Below are positions 28,582-41,530 of a stretch of DNA of 64,000 nt, one piece after another (the stretch's first letter is position 1; every line of letters starts with the position of its first letter). The notes below the pieces were generated by a model. It did no database searches, was not told where the DNA came from, and was given only the letters and a program-made list of their open reading frames with translations. Origin of the DNA: Epiperipatus broadwayi (Eukaryota; Onychophora; Udeonychophora; Euonychophora; Peripatidae); assembly GCA_028023455.1 (NCBI GenBank), contig JAQFVV010006272.1, positions 62,001-126,000 on the forward strand, read 5' to 3'. A program made the position numbers and the translations under genes.

Positions 28582-31290
28582 TTGAAATATATATTTGTGA
28601 ATATTCATGCATTTTAATGCATAAAATACCTTAAATTGTTTAAAGAAATTTTTTTGTTTATATAATGTGATTTTCTTTAGGCAAAAATAATAAATTTGTT
28701 GTAGTATTATTAAATAATATGAAATTACGGGAAATGCCGTATTTTATAAGTGTTAGATTTTACAAAAGTTAATTCTTTTGACCAACCTTTTTTGGAGCGC
28801 GAAATATAAAAATGTTATTAGTTTGTGGGCAGAGTGTTCATTCTTTGACATTTAACATTTCTTTCTCAACATAGAAAAATCAGAAAAAATTCAAAGTTGA
28901 ATACCAAATAAATTTTTCTTAAAGTAAGCTGTTTTGCTAATTACATTAATTTGGTTAGCAATCTAACCTTTTCTCTTTATTTTTCCATTAGTCTATAATT
29001 TATAAGAGTTATTTAATTATTAATACCAAATGATAAAAAAGTCAAAAATTTAATATCATAATTTTCTTGTGCACTAACTGTACTTGTATTTAAACTATAT
29101 ATACACATAATCTAAGAAATCAGTTTATCTAAAAATATATTTCCAATTCCCATCTAAAAAAATTATGCAACTCATAATCTTGCATATGGAAGGGTAAAAC
29201 ACATTAACCTGAATAGTTTTTGATTTTTTTTTATCTATTTCAACTTTTATCTTTTTAAAATTTTCTGTTCTTGATTTCAATTAGTCAAATCTCTACTCTT
29301 GTTATACATCAATATTTACAGCACGTCTACAATTGTTTTTATAATAACATTCATTATCCAGTTAATTATTAGTGTGATCCAGACAAAACCTCAGTATGTT
29401 GGTACTATGAATCATACATGAGATTGGCTAATGTGTCATTTATTTATGTATCCTATGAGAAACTTCATTTTAACATTTACATATATTATTCTCCTCTCAG
29501 GCTTTAAATAAATAGCACTCCAATAACAAAGAATCAAAAATAAAATGAATTCTCACTATTTTTTAAACCTTTGATATTTATAAGCTTACTCTTGACAATA
29601 GTAACAGAATTGCAGAGTGAATTCAATATATCAGCCAGATGAAAATATGACATGAATAAATATTGAACTAATAATCATTTATATAAGAATGGTAACTGAT
29701 TGTCACTTTTAATAAACTTATTTTAATACTCCAACAAAAGTATTAATATTTACATAGACAATGAATATGTTAATGGATAAACTCATTTTCACATCATTGA
29801 ATGAAAATAGAATGAAAATACTGTTGGCAAAGAATCATTGTTTGAATAGATCCTTCTAGTCATTAAGTTTGATATTTTATTGAGTTCACTTTGAATTTTT
29901 ATCTCTATTAAAAAAGGTAAGCTTATAATTATCAAAAATTTAAAGACTAGGTTAACTCATTTTATTATTGATTCTTTGTCAACATAGTGTTATTTATTTA
30001 TAGTCTGAGGGCAGAGTTACTTATTAATTACATATATATTAATCTAAGCTGTTGTAATGTTTATAATTACTAAGTTCTGTTTGGTTGTTAAAATAAGATT
30101 ATTAAAAATAGGATTCATTTTTTATTCTTATTATCATCATTTTTGACCATTATTGAATCTCTTGGCATTCACTTTGCAATGTCAACTATTTAATAATTCT
30201 AAGCTTATATTTTATAGGCAATTAATAAAGCTATATAACAATAAATAATCTGAGCACTTTTGGGAATTTTATGTTTCCATATTCATAGCTCTTTTCACTA
30301 ATAGTTAGTAGATATCACAATAATGTGTGCAAATTTATATAATAATATTTAAATGGCCGACTTTTTAGAGATTGTAAAGCAGGTGTCTCTTCTATTGATA
30401 GCAATTATTATCTCTTTTAGCAATATCTCAAGTTCAATTTTATTTCAGTCTCTTAGCTTTTCAATAATATTAAAGTTAAGTGTTTCATCTCTCAACAATG
30501 TATTTCATTTTTAATCCCTTCTTATTACTTCTAACAAACATCTCTCAATATCTCTCAATACTTCCTTGAGTAATCTGAAATCTCTATTGTTTTTCTGTTA
30601 ATTATCCAAGTCTCAGATTCATAAGTATGAGCTAATAAAATTTAATTCTTAAACATCTTATATCAAAACTTAAACAAAGCTCAGTGGATTCATTGTCTTA
30701 TTGATCCTTTGCCAATAGTATTATTTAATCATAGCCTGACGGGATTACATATATAACTTATAATAATCAGTTCATAATTAAAACACTAGATAATTCAATT
30801 CTATAAAATAAATTGTGATGAAAAATATCCTTTAATGAATATTTTAATGTTTCTCAATTTCAGAATACAAAAATTGACTCCTGAAAAGTGTATAGATAAT
30901 TGGGAATATACATATATATATATATTTTATTCTTGATATTCCTACTTAAGAAACATCATTTTTATATATGTAATAAAAATTTATGAAATAAATTTTAACT
31001 CTTAATACATCTATTTACAAGCTATATCTAAGAATTGTTTATCCTTAATAAATCAACTATTTATAATATTTTCTGCAAAAAAATAAAATACACAGCAATT
31101 TACTTTCCACATAAATTGTTTTTTCATTGACCAATTGATGTTAATTGTTCTTAATAAATAAATTTTCCAATATCAACTATTCATGAAAAATAAATAGTAG
31201 TGAAAGCATGCCATCTCCAGATAATAATGCCAGACACATTTATCATTTAAAATAAATTTTCATTACTCTTAAACGGGTAAGAAAGGAAGA

Positions 31291-31366
31291 CCAATATCAA
31301 GTTTTTATCTCAAATTATAAAACAAAAATCAATATCAGGTTTTTATGTCAAATTACTAAACAAAAA
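31291..31366 (+). repeat. 38-bp tandem pair
   Basis: Two 38-base units beginning CCAATATCAAGTTTTTATCT and TCAATATCAGGTTTTTATGT, differing at a handful of positions. Confidence 0.9.
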
Positions 31367-32597
31367 TAAAGATTTTGAATTATATTTTATAATACTGTTA
31401 TACTATTTTGCATATTTTGTATAATTATATTTTGAAAATTACTTCTAAAATCTTATTTATTGTAAAATATAAAAACGTAGATTGAAAAAAAAAAATTAAT
31501 TTATGTTTAAAGATAGTATTATTTGAGACTTATTTTTATTATTATGTAAAAATATTTGAAGTTAAAAACATTTTTATAAAGTCTCTTAAAATGATATACA
31601 TTTAAATAACCAATGATTAAAGACTATTTGTTCATATTATTAAAGATATTACATTTAAAATATCCAGTAAAATGTTTGATTATAAAATTATATTATGCTG
31701 ATTTAATTATTTCATTTAAATAAACAAGTTCAAAATTTAAAAGAATCCTTTCTAAAATAAATTAAATTTAAACTTAAATTAACTTACAGATTATATATAT
31801 ATATATACGTCTATTAAATTAATAGCCCTATTTAACATTTAAATAAATGGAAACTAATCAGCATCACATGATAATGAGTCTGGATATTAGCTGTTTTATT
31901 GACATCAATTAAATAAGTCACTTTTCTATAAAATTATTTATTAGGGCTTAGAATTGTTTTGGGAATTTCAAAATATTCTGAATTTTCAAGAGCTGTATTG
32001 AATACATATTTAAATAGCATAATTTTTTGGGTTGTAAAGGATTATTTTGCTTTACTCATTATATTTTGAATACTATGCTGTCTTAAAACTGATATTTTGT
32101 TTCTTGATTCTTTTATTTATTGCTTTGAAGGAGAATATCTGCTATCAGTGATTAATCAGCAAATAACTGTGATTTATTTGAAGTTCTTTTATTAGAGTAT
32201 TTTATTGTGAAATATTATTGTTGCGATATAGTTAAAATGCAAAACATTTTGATTATTGAATATTGAAACAAGGTTTATGGAGAAATTTTAGACATTTTAT
32301 ATATTTAAATCTTTTTTTTTATTTTGGGTAGAATGAGCTAATAAATATATTTTGAAAACGTGTTCTGCAAGAGAAATAATAAGTTAAGTAAAGGACAGTG
32401 CTCTATTAATCATTACTGAAGATTGTTTATCATGATGTGAAGATCATTTAATATGATAATGTGATCATCTTAACAATTTGAATAATGCAAAGTTGTTCTA
32501 GACCTATGTTTGTATATATATAAAGTTTTAAGAAGGAATCATAATATTTTGGTAATAAATAAAACAACAGGGAAGAAAAGGGTTATTATAATTAATT

Positions 32598-32690
32598 AGA
32601 GATTATTTATCTTTTTTACATGTGGGTGGTCATGTGTATTGGTTGGATGAGATAGAGTGGATAGCTGAAGGCAGCTTAAGTAAGTTCCTT
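32598..32690 (+). repeat. Foldback family A fragment (outer end)
   Basis: TTTATCTTTTTTACATGTGG, then GGTCATGTGTATTGGTTGGA and GATAGAGTGGATAG, match the right arm at 58920-58995. Confidence 0.75.
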
Positions 32691-33180
32691 TTAATTTACA
32701 TCTAAAACTTTAAATATATAAATTATATTTGTATTCAATCAAATATTAAAAATAATTTAATAAATAACACAAAAGAAAGGATTGATAGAAATTCTGTTTC
32801 TGAAATTGTTTATAATATTATTTGTTTTGTAAACAAATTACATATAGATCAAATTATTTCAGTTTAAATGAAAAAATGAATGTTCATAAAAATAAAGAAT
32901 AAATATTTTAGTTTTCTATTATTATATTCAAAAAAATATATAGGCAATAACATAATGTTTAAGCAATCTACATCTTATTTAAGAGAAATATTTAAAGGAA
33001 GGAAAAAATTTAAAATTTCTTTCAATAAAGATTTATAATTCTGAAGCTATTAATTTGCTTAAGAATTATTTTGACATTAAAATTCATTGTAATGTGAAAT
33101 GCAATTGTGAAAAAGAGGTATAGAAGTCTATGGGTATTGAATTTTTTTACTTGTTTTTGGTCAGTATTTAACTTTGAAAA

Positions 33181-33251
33181 AGTATATTTGGTTTACTTTA
33201 TTAATATTAAGCTTTTGAAATAGTATATTTGGTTTACTTTATTAATATTAT
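33181..33251 (+). repeat. 30-bp direct repeat, 41-bp period
   Basis: AGTATATTTGGTTTACTTTA plus TTAATATTA occurs at 33181 and 33222. Confidence 0.9.
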
Positions 33252-33638
33252 TTAAGCTTTTGATATTCAATAGTATGTGTGTATATATATATAAACATTA
33301 CAAGCATAAAGCTAAACTAGTCAATATAAAATCAAAACTACCCCAAATCCAAAATTAAACCAGACCAAGCAAAGCAAAGGTTGATGCTAAGTAATCATTA
33401 TTTACTAACAACAGTCATAAGTATAAACAATTTTTTTAGTACCCTATAAGAATTTTTTATACTGATTTTAGTTAGAAATAAAAGAATACAATATCCTATA
33501 GTGATTCCGGTCTCCATATTGAATGTTTATTTCTGCATTTACTTTGGCCATTACCTTGTCAATAATGGTAAAAAGAAAATCTGGGCTCCAAGGCTGAGCT
33601 GCAATTAACAGGTATAAGTTTGCTTTAATTATTTTAAT

Positions 33639-35944
33639 ATGGAAAGTCTTAATAATATCACTTTTGTTGAAAAGAAGTCAGAAATATTGGACTCAAGTGA
33701 TGCAATTATTGTTAACAGCAATCGTAATCATACAGACTCTACTGCAAATCATAAAACCTTTAAGCACAAAGTTAAAGGCTCCAAAACTTTTAAAAATATT
33801 ATTCCACAACAAAATGTTTTAGTTGAAAATGATGCAGAGTTACTAGATAATAATTTAAGCTCAATCAGCTCTCACAGCGACCAAAATGCCTCAGGCAAAA
33901 ATATGCAATTTAAATCTATATCATCACAAAAATTGGGAAAATGCAAATCCAAGTACACTTTCTCACAGAGAATAACAAAACACACCTGAATTCCAATTTG
34001 AAATCCTCCAGCCATTACAATAAAATAGCTGAAGACTTTCGTATCCTTTACTGCAAATAACTATAAAAACATTATATGATAAAACCAATAAAGATGATGT
34101 CAATCCACCAAATATCATGACATCCATACCCACTGGTAGACAACCTTATCTCAATTTAAATTCTGACAAATTTCCTCTACTTTGCAAAAATGTTAGCACT
34201 GATTTTAATCAAAATAGTAATCCTGCAGATAGTGTTGAACACTATATATCTAATTCGACAACTTGTAACAATTTGCAAACAGGCCATAATAAAGAAACAA
34301 TAACATATGCTAGCAGCATAACTTTTAATAAATCCTTCACAAATACTGCAATTCTAAGTATAGACAATCTACCTGAACTCCTGTTAGATATTACTGACAT
34401 GGATGTAAATGTTACTCCCAATAATAACTATAGACATAATAAAGATGACCATCTTGATTGCTCCATGTTGGATGATGAAACATTCCAAAATAAATGATAA
34501 TTTTAATAAATATACATCATTAATTCTATATAAATTACTACTAAATTACTATAGTAAAAAATCCTTAATACTAGTGACAACTCATGTTCAACTTTCATTA
34601 ATCAGGCTCCCATTAGTCAGACTATATCAGCAGCTCAGAAAAGGTATACACACCCTACTCACTCATCCCAATGATTGCTACATTATCACAGATTTTAAAT
34701 CATGGGTCAATAGGATAAATGTTAAAAATAATTATTGTTCTCTTGCTGGTTTTATTCTCTGCTATATTGATATAAAAAGACCCACTACACTCCAGGGTAG
34801 AATACAAAACTGCATAGCACAGTTTACCCAGCATGACCTGCAGAATATTCTCATAAATTTTGGATCAGTAAATAAGTTTTATTACTTAATTAACCCTTAC
34901 TTAAATGATCAGATATTCTCAAACACAGTTGTCTCTGCATTCACCTTAAAAAAAAACATCTCTCCCACTGAAATTCTTATGGTCATTTCAGCCAGAGGAT
35001 CTCCAATAGTTTTATCTTTTTATGGTGTACAACCACAATGCTTTCATTGTCTTCAGGGTACATACCTTATCAAAAACTGTCCACTTAAAATCTGTGACAA
35101 GTGTGGCACCAGGAAAAACAAATTGCACCAGTATGATGACATCTCAACTAAAATCAATGTGTTGGATGCAGTGAATAATTATACATCTTTGCATCATGGC
35201 TTACATAACAACCTTATCCATGATGCCAAATCTAGATGGTTGGTCATGTTTACAAGCATTGATTCAAATGAACATAACACCCACATAAATAGAAAACAAC
35301 TTCAACTTTCTAATAAACCAAAAATCAACCCTAGAAGCTCATTAACAATATCAACTGAAATCACAAATGACATCATTACCACACATCAACTTGAATCTGA
35401 AAATAATGCTATTGACACTAATAGAAACATCAATCAACTAATCAAAACAGACATAGATACACAACAGCCAACAATCATCAAAACATCAGTGACTATGGAT
35501 TTAATAAATGATTTAGCTCTCAACAGTGAACCTCAAGACTCTCAGCTAGATAGTCATCTCATGCAACAAACTACATCCAAAATACATAGCCCTAATGATT
35601 ACAGCATCAATGGCCCTCTATCTCTGCCATCCCCTAAAACACCATCTGGAACTTACAACAAACAAAAAAACTCTCAAATAACAAAAAAAAAACTCAAAAG
35701 AACAGACAATTTCAAAAATAATCCACCAAACATCCAAGATACAGTTTTCATTTCCCATCAAAACTCTGGGAAGATTAATAAGAGAAAATCAAATACTGCT
35801 AATAAGTCCAGTTCTGAAAAGGATAGTGACTTGATTTCTCTTCGTCTGCATTACCACTCTAATAATCAAGACCTGCAATTAAATATTAACAAACATCATA
35901 ATTCATTAGAAAAACTATGGATGTTGTCCACAACAGCTTTTTAG
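33639..35944 (+). pseudogene. LINE ORF1 (gag-like RNA-binding protein), broken
   Basis: ORF1 proteins coat the LINE RNA. Three pieces follow one another: 33639-33989, 34117-34497, and a long frame that overlaps the second piece and runs to 35944. The last one contains an RRM-like stretch (NFGSVNKFYYLINPYL) and CFHCLQGTYLIKNC, a CCHC-type knuckle in which the usual His is Tyr. A second Cys pair follows (CDKCGTRKNK). SDKFPLL near 34160 resembles the FPPL motif common near the start of such proteins. The C-terminal 250 residues are Asn-, Ser- and Thr-rich and low in structure. At least two frame changes break the gene. I recognise the type of protein, not a named family. Confidence 0.7.
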
Positions 35945-35959
35945 CTTCCACTGAAAACC

Positions 35960-38900
35960 CATTATCTAAGCATCAGGCAATCTTTTCTACCAAAGAATTT
36001 CTCAATGACCTACCACTGATGTCATCTAACTCATCTCAAATTTGTTCTAATGAGATCAAAAATCTGGGCCTCTGCAACCATATTAACTATCAGATTCCTT
36101 CATTGAATCCATTACTCCTGCAGCTGAAGATTCTGGTCAAAATCTTTATGAATTGTGAGATAGCTGGCATTAATATTCATGGAATCAATTCTTTGACCAG
36201 AGCACCTGACATTAAAAATTGATTCCTGCTAAACTCCTCTCACATATTACTCATGGGTGAGACCGACATATTATCGATGCTTTCATTCCTTGGATATGTC
36301 AAATTCTCAATTGGTTCTGCTGCTGCTGGTGGAGTTAGCATATTAATCAACAAATGTCTCCCCCTTTCAAGTTTTAATATCCTACTTCTCAATCCTAACA
36401 TTATTATCATAGAAGTCAATTACTGGGGCTATCCAATCATAATTGCTTATGCTTACAAACATAATTGATGCTTCCACATACCACAAAATAATCCACATTC
36501 TAAACTCAATCTTCAGTAACTGATCCACTCCCTTTATACTGCTTGGAGAGTTTAATACCTCCTACAGTGATTTCAATAATCATTTCCTTCACTTAATAAA
36601 TCACCCAAGGTTTTTTTCACTGCATGCCTTCTCCTTTTATACTAGAAATAAAAGGTCTCTAATTGATCTAATGTTCTACATACCAAATCTTCACTTTGAC
36701 ATTTATGCAGTCCTTGTTCCTGTTCCCTTCCCTGATCATATGGCCTTGGTTATTGATCTTCATTCCAACATAATGTCTTTAACACCAATCAGTCACAACA
36801 TATGCATGGTTGGAAAATCCAACATGATGGAGGCCATAGTTTCAGAGGCTTAAATACTTTTTTTGCAAAATCAATATATTAGCCTTTCAAGTAGAGGAGA
36901 ACTGGTTTGCCTTTATTGAAATTCTACAGTCTGTTCTAAATCATTATTCTAAAAAATATTAAGGTCCCTAACAACATGCTAAGGGATTTAGCTGATATCA
37001 ACACACACTTACAGACAGTTCAGCAGAGATACCCTGTTCCTCAAAAAATAATTACATTAAAGAATATTTATAAAATCAAACAGAAATCATTGTCAGAGTA
37101 CATATCAATCAGGAGAGCCAAGTCAAACATTGTTGGATTTGAGCCTATCTTCGATAAGCTCTTGGAACAAATAAAAAGCAATTACCACTGTCTTCAATCA
37201 ACACAAATAGAAATTTTTTTATTGGTCCTACAATGATGCAAATCATTATTGACCATTTCTGTCATTTCATGCAGGCCAGATGTGCTCCACTACATCAAAA
37301 CTGGATTCTGGCTGTGGCTCTGGGATAACATGATATATCTGTGGTGTTGATACAAGATAAGCTTCTTCTCCCAATCAGCATACATCTGGATCTGCACAGC
37401 ATACCCAAATTTCTTCTTGCTCATTTAAGCTCATTTACAGTACAAATTATATTCAGAATGATTGTTCATTTAGCTACACAAAATAGATTTATTCCAAATT
37501 TATACCCAATATCTCTTGTGCCTTTCCTTTAAAAAGCCAAACCAATCACAGTTTTATAAAGCATTTGGCCCATATCCATGTCTTCTTTAATAATTAAAAT
37601 AATGGAATTGATGATTAAGGATCAAATACAGCCTCTCCTACATAAGCGCATCTCCACAAACCAGTATGGAAAGAAGGGTTCATCCATATCACATGCTATG
37701 ACTAAAGTTATAACCCTAATAGATTTTATCATAAATCAGTGCAAGTCTATACTAATTGCAGTGCAGCTTGATATTGCTGTGGTGTTTGACTTGGATAGAG
37801 TAGATGTTCTTCTGGATATTCTGGAGGAGTATGATGTTCCAGGTGCAATAATACAGATAATTGGCAATCTCCTTAACAACAGAGAAATTTTTGTTTCTAT
37901 AGATGGGAAGATTACACCTGGTTTCAGGCCATTTAAAGCCATCCCACAAGGTTCTCTCCTCAGCTCTCTTCTTTTCACTGCATATATTAACCCTCTGCTG
38001 GTAGCCATGGAAAAAAATCTCCTTGGTGTGTTTGTTCCATTTTTAAATCAACAAATAAACCTTTTTTCTTATATTGATGATATTATGGTCATACTCCTTG
38101 ATGCCGAGCTCATTTCTCATCTAATGTTAATTAATCAATTCAGCGATACTCTGCCAATTTTTATCTTAAAGTAAATCATGACAAATCTGCCATATGGCAA
38201 ATAACATCTGGTAAACAAATTAATTCAGTCTTTGCATCAAGTCCCCTAAGATTATTGGAATTTCCAATTTTTAAATTAACCACAACCATGGGGAAAGGCA
38301 TTCAGGAAGGGATCATACAAATCACTGAAAATGGATCACCAACTCACTCTTCAAAGTCTATCTATCAATCTTGGGGAAGGTTGGCCTTCTTGACATGATT
38401 GTTATGCCTAGAATATTGTACTATGCCCTTTTTCATTACATACACAAAAAAATTTCAAAACAAAATCAATTGTTTATGCTCCAGACTATTCTGGGAATGT
38501 CAAACTGTTGCAGTAAGCCTTGGAGGACTCCAATGCCCCAGGAAACTCAGTGGTCTGTCTTTTTATTTTATCCAAGCTATCATCCTATAGAAAACTTTTA
38601 ACACACTTCATAACCTCACCCATTTCTTTGCATATCACAATATTATAAATAAGACAGTCCCAACTGACTGGGTTCTCCTTATCCCAAATCCTGGATATTG
38701 GCATTAATCTGTCATCTAGAACAACATCAACCCATTACACCATCCACCTTTGATCAGAAAATCAAGCTACGGAAAGCTTATAACCTCATCCATCCAAACC
38801 AATAAAATTTTTTTATCAACCTTAAGATTAATAATCATAAATTATTGCATCTCCTCAAAAGATGCAATCTTGAGGCAAAATTCTTTTATTTTGCTGTTAA

Positions 38901-39200
38901 AATTAATCTGTCCATCCTACCCACTAATTTTTTCCTGCATTTTAAAAAAGCATATAACACAATCAATCCAATCTGCAGTCTGTGCTCAATGGAATATGAA
39001 TCAATTGATCATATTATTCATAAATGTCCACAGATGAAACCTACAAGAGAACTCATCATCTCCAAAGTCACAATTAATAGTGAGCTCATATTATCACTGG
39101 ACAAGGCAATGCAGTCTGGCACTTGTTCAATAATTAGAATTTCTTTATTCATCCTGCATATGCTTTGGATAGTCAGATGTAAAAAGCTAATTTAATTGCC
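35960..39200 (+). pseudogene. LINE ORF2 (endonuclease-reverse transcriptase), broken
   Basis: ORF2 nicks the target and primes reverse transcription there. Endonuclease part: NIHGINSLTR (about 36170), AAAGGVSILI (about 36315-36350), ILLGEFNTSYSDFN (about 36535-36580; GDFN-type box with Glu for Asp) and FPDHMALVIDL (about 36728-36765; SDH-type box). RT part: WPISMSSLIIKIMELMI (about 37568-37620), NQYGKKGSS (about 37660-37690), motif A VQLDIAVVFDLD (about 37760-37795), motif B IPQGSLLSSLLFTAYINPL (about 37940-37995) and motif C FSYIDD (about 38065-38085). A C-terminal zinc-like motif CSLC...HIIHKC lies at about 38975-39030. Stops and frameshifts separate the domains, so it is inactive. The catalytic DD of motif C and D of motif A remain. 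Confidence 0.9.
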
Positions 39201-39650
39201 ACAACCAAATCCAAGCTCCATATTTATACATCTAATCAAAGAAATTAAAAAGTGAGATGAGCTTTTCTCCACAATCAAAACATTCAATGACACATGGTCT
39301 CTATTATCAACAACATAATTGACTGCAATTGTAGTTAACACACACGCTAACTCATCCCCTAAACAAGTCAGGTTGTGTTTGGATCACTAAACCCAATAAT
39401 GCTCCCACCTGTTAAATCTTTGATATATCTAACTCATTATCAAAGCAACCTTGACCACTCTGTATTCTTGTACTTCTTATAACAATTTAAAGACTTGTAA
39501 TAGAATAACTTTCAGAATTAGCAAATCATGTATAACAACATTAACCTCTTCTTCTTATATCATCTGTTTTTCATGTTCTTGTTCAATAATGTAACATACC
39601 TTTTAAATAAATTATGTTTTGAAATAAAGATCTGAGGTCCTCTTTTATTT

Positions 39651-39658
39651 GCCTAGAC
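39651..39658. other. hAT target-site duplication (left)
   Basis: GCCTAGAC, identical to 41189-41196. Perfect identity suggests the insertion is younger than the LINE. Confidence 0.95.
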
Positions 39659-41188
39659 CAGCGTTTCACAACCTTTTTTGTTTCACGTACCACTTGGTAG
39701 TATATCATGCTAAATTGTACCACTTCGTAAAAATGATTGTATTTTGTGAAATTTGTTATTGTGAGTTTGTTATTTTATTTGCATTATACATATTATAGGG
39801 TGACCATGTATTCACATCACATAATGAGACAAATTACATTGTAACATGCCTAAATGTCATGCTGGATTATAAACTCACTGAAATTATAAACTCACTGTAA
39901 CATATATGTATGTGTTTGTTCAAAGTATCATATTTATCTACTATTTTGTCATATTTCATTTACTAATAAATGGTTTTAATAAAAACACAAAATTATAAAA
40001 ACCCAATTAATATATTTTTTTATCATAATCAAATGTTTCTATAAAATAAATTTAATGAGATCCTTGTGCTTGTTTCGAAGAACATAATTTTTTGGAATTT
40101 GGTTCAGAAGATGCAAGATATACCCATAAGTCTACAGCTGCATTCAATCTGTTTTAATACTTTTTTTAAAAAAAATATATGAAGAAAAAGCTCTTTCTAC
40201 TAATTCCATACTAGTAAATGGTAATAATAATTTAAGAGCTTTTTCAGAAAACTGTTCATATTCTTTAATGTTTAACCAAAATTAATTAGATTGTGTTGAT
40301 AATTCTATTAAATTTTCTTTCTCTTTTATTGATAATGATGTAGCTTTTTCTAAATTTTCTTCATAGAAGGAGTTTGAAATCCACTTATCATTTGTGTTTT
40401 CGGGTTTTGGAAAATATTTCATGAAAGACAATTTTAATCCTGTTAAATGTGCTATTATATTTTCTGTATATCTTGAGACAGACTAACCTTATTTTCAAAC
40501 AAAAAAATATGTAGAGTTTTGAATTTTTCAGGTTGATTGTTTTCAAAACACTGTTTCCAAAAATCTAATTTCTTAATCATACTTTCAATTTTATCATTAA
40601 CATTAAAGATCGTTATTGAGTTATTCTGAAGTGTCAAATTTAAGTTCATTTATTTGCAAAAAATATCAGATAAATATGCAAGCACCTGAAACCAATCAAA
40701 ATCATACAATTTCGAAGAGAGATCAAAAGGATTGTCTTAAAAAAAAAACCTGTGCTTCTTGTCTAAGTTTGAATAAGCAGGTTATATAGGGATCAATAAA
40801 TTTTAATAAACAAAGATGATACAATCACAAACAATAACCTGTCACTTGTAAGTCATGCGGTGAAGTGAATGAGAGTGCAGCACTATCACAACAGTGGCGG
40901 TGACCTCTCAAGTTACTGGTGGCTAATGGCTAAATTTAAAAGTGCACTCCAAAAAAAAAAAAACGATATCAATTGCTGGATTTTCAATCATCGACTGTAC
41001 ATATTAACAACTTTACTGTATAATATTATTCATTAAAATAATTTTTATGAATTATAGGAAAAAACGTTTCTATGATATTTTTATGATTTAATTTTTTATG
41101 TCCGCCATTATTGATTATTTTTCGTGTACCACCAACCAGCAACTCATGTACCACCAGTGGTACGTGTACCACAGTTTGGGAAACGCTG
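39659..41188 (-). mobile_element. hAT transposon, internally deleted
   Basis: The terminal inverted repeats begin CAGCGTTTCACAACC (39659) and, on the minus strand, CAGCGTTTCCCAAAC (41188). Both are followed by a CACGTACCACT or ACGTACCACT word. The flanks GCCTAGAC (39651-39658) and GCCTAGAC (41189-41196) are a perfect 8-bp target duplication, the hAT hallmark. The length of 1530 bases is too short for a full transposase, and only the C-terminal half is recognisable, on the minus strand. It inserted just downstream of the LINE's apparent 3' end. Confidence 0.95.
40030..40750 (-). pseudogene. hAT transposase relic (C-terminal half)
   Basis: Reading the minus strand from about 40740 downward: FQVLAYLSDIFCK, a stop, then MNLNLTLQNNSI and KLDFWKQCFENN. 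After a frameshift near 40480 come MKYFPKPENTNDKW, KALKLLLPFTSMELVERAFS and IKTD. This order matches the catalytic-domain end and dimerisation region of hAT transposases of the type domesticated as ZBED5/SCAND3/GTF2IRD2-like proteins (family pattern LAYLADIFEHLN, LNLKLQG, LLPFxSTYLCExxFS, IKTK). At least three stops and one frameshift are present. The BED zinc finger and the first catalytic residues are missing. Confidence 0.85.
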
Positions 41189-41196
41189 GCCTAGAC
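41189..41196. other. hAT target-site duplication (right)
   Basis: GCCTAGAC, identical to 39651-39658. Confidence 0.95.
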
Positions 41197-41530
41197 AATA
41201 ATTTTTTATAAAATAGCCCTTCCTTTACTAGTAATTAAACTCAAGATAAAAATACTATTATAGGACAATAGAGAATAGTTGATTACACTTAGGATTGTTT
41301 CTATAATTGATGATTTCCTAGCAACATTAAAGATAAATGTATCACTAATTATTTACTTTGAAATAGTCCCATACTTTGCTCTGTTTACATCATAATAAAT
41401 ATATGAAAATATTTAATTTAATGTTTATAAAAATAATATAGGCACTATTGCACCTGAACGCAAAGCTATTTTATGCTTAAAACAAAATAAAATTAAACTA
41501 TTCTGAGCACTTTCAAGAATTCACAAAACA
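41197..41530. other. Non-coding stretch
   Basis: Nothing recognised between the hAT element and the next palindrome. Confidence 0.4.

Larger units (their letters stand above)
28582..33480. other. Non-coding AT-rich stretch with small tandem repeats
   Basis: No gene recognised. It holds a 38-bp tandem pair (31291-31366), a family A fragment (32598-32690), a 30-bp direct repeat with 41-bp period (33181-33251), and two loosely similar segments (about 29950-30045 and 30685-30770, sharing ATTGATTCTTTG/ATTGATCCTTTG and AGTCTGA/AGCCTGA). Confidence 0.4.
33480..39645 (+). mobile_element. LINE (Tx1/L1-like), full-length but broken
   Basis: A two-gene non-LTR retrotransposon on the plus strand: ORF1 (33639-35944), then an ORF2 with AP-type endonuclease, reverse transcriptase and a C-terminal zinc motif (about 35960-39200), then a 3' untranslated part ending near AATAAAGATCTGAGG (39624-39638). 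The region is clearly less AT-rich than the sequence around it, and its C-rich plus strand differs from the neighbours. ORF1 with a zinc-knuckle region and ORF2 with endonuclease then RT and no RNase H point to the Tx1 branch of the L1 group; a related clade (R1 or Jockey group) is not excluded. Exact ends and a target duplication were not found. Confidence 0.85.

Noticed and set aside
28385-28612. Minus-strand frame of Tyr, Leu and Ile runs
   Set aside because: It is a direct translation of the (AAT)n microsatellite.
37736-38008. 90-codon minus-strand frame in the LINE
   Set aside because: It is antisense to the LINE RT domain, where motifs A and B are clear on the plus strand.
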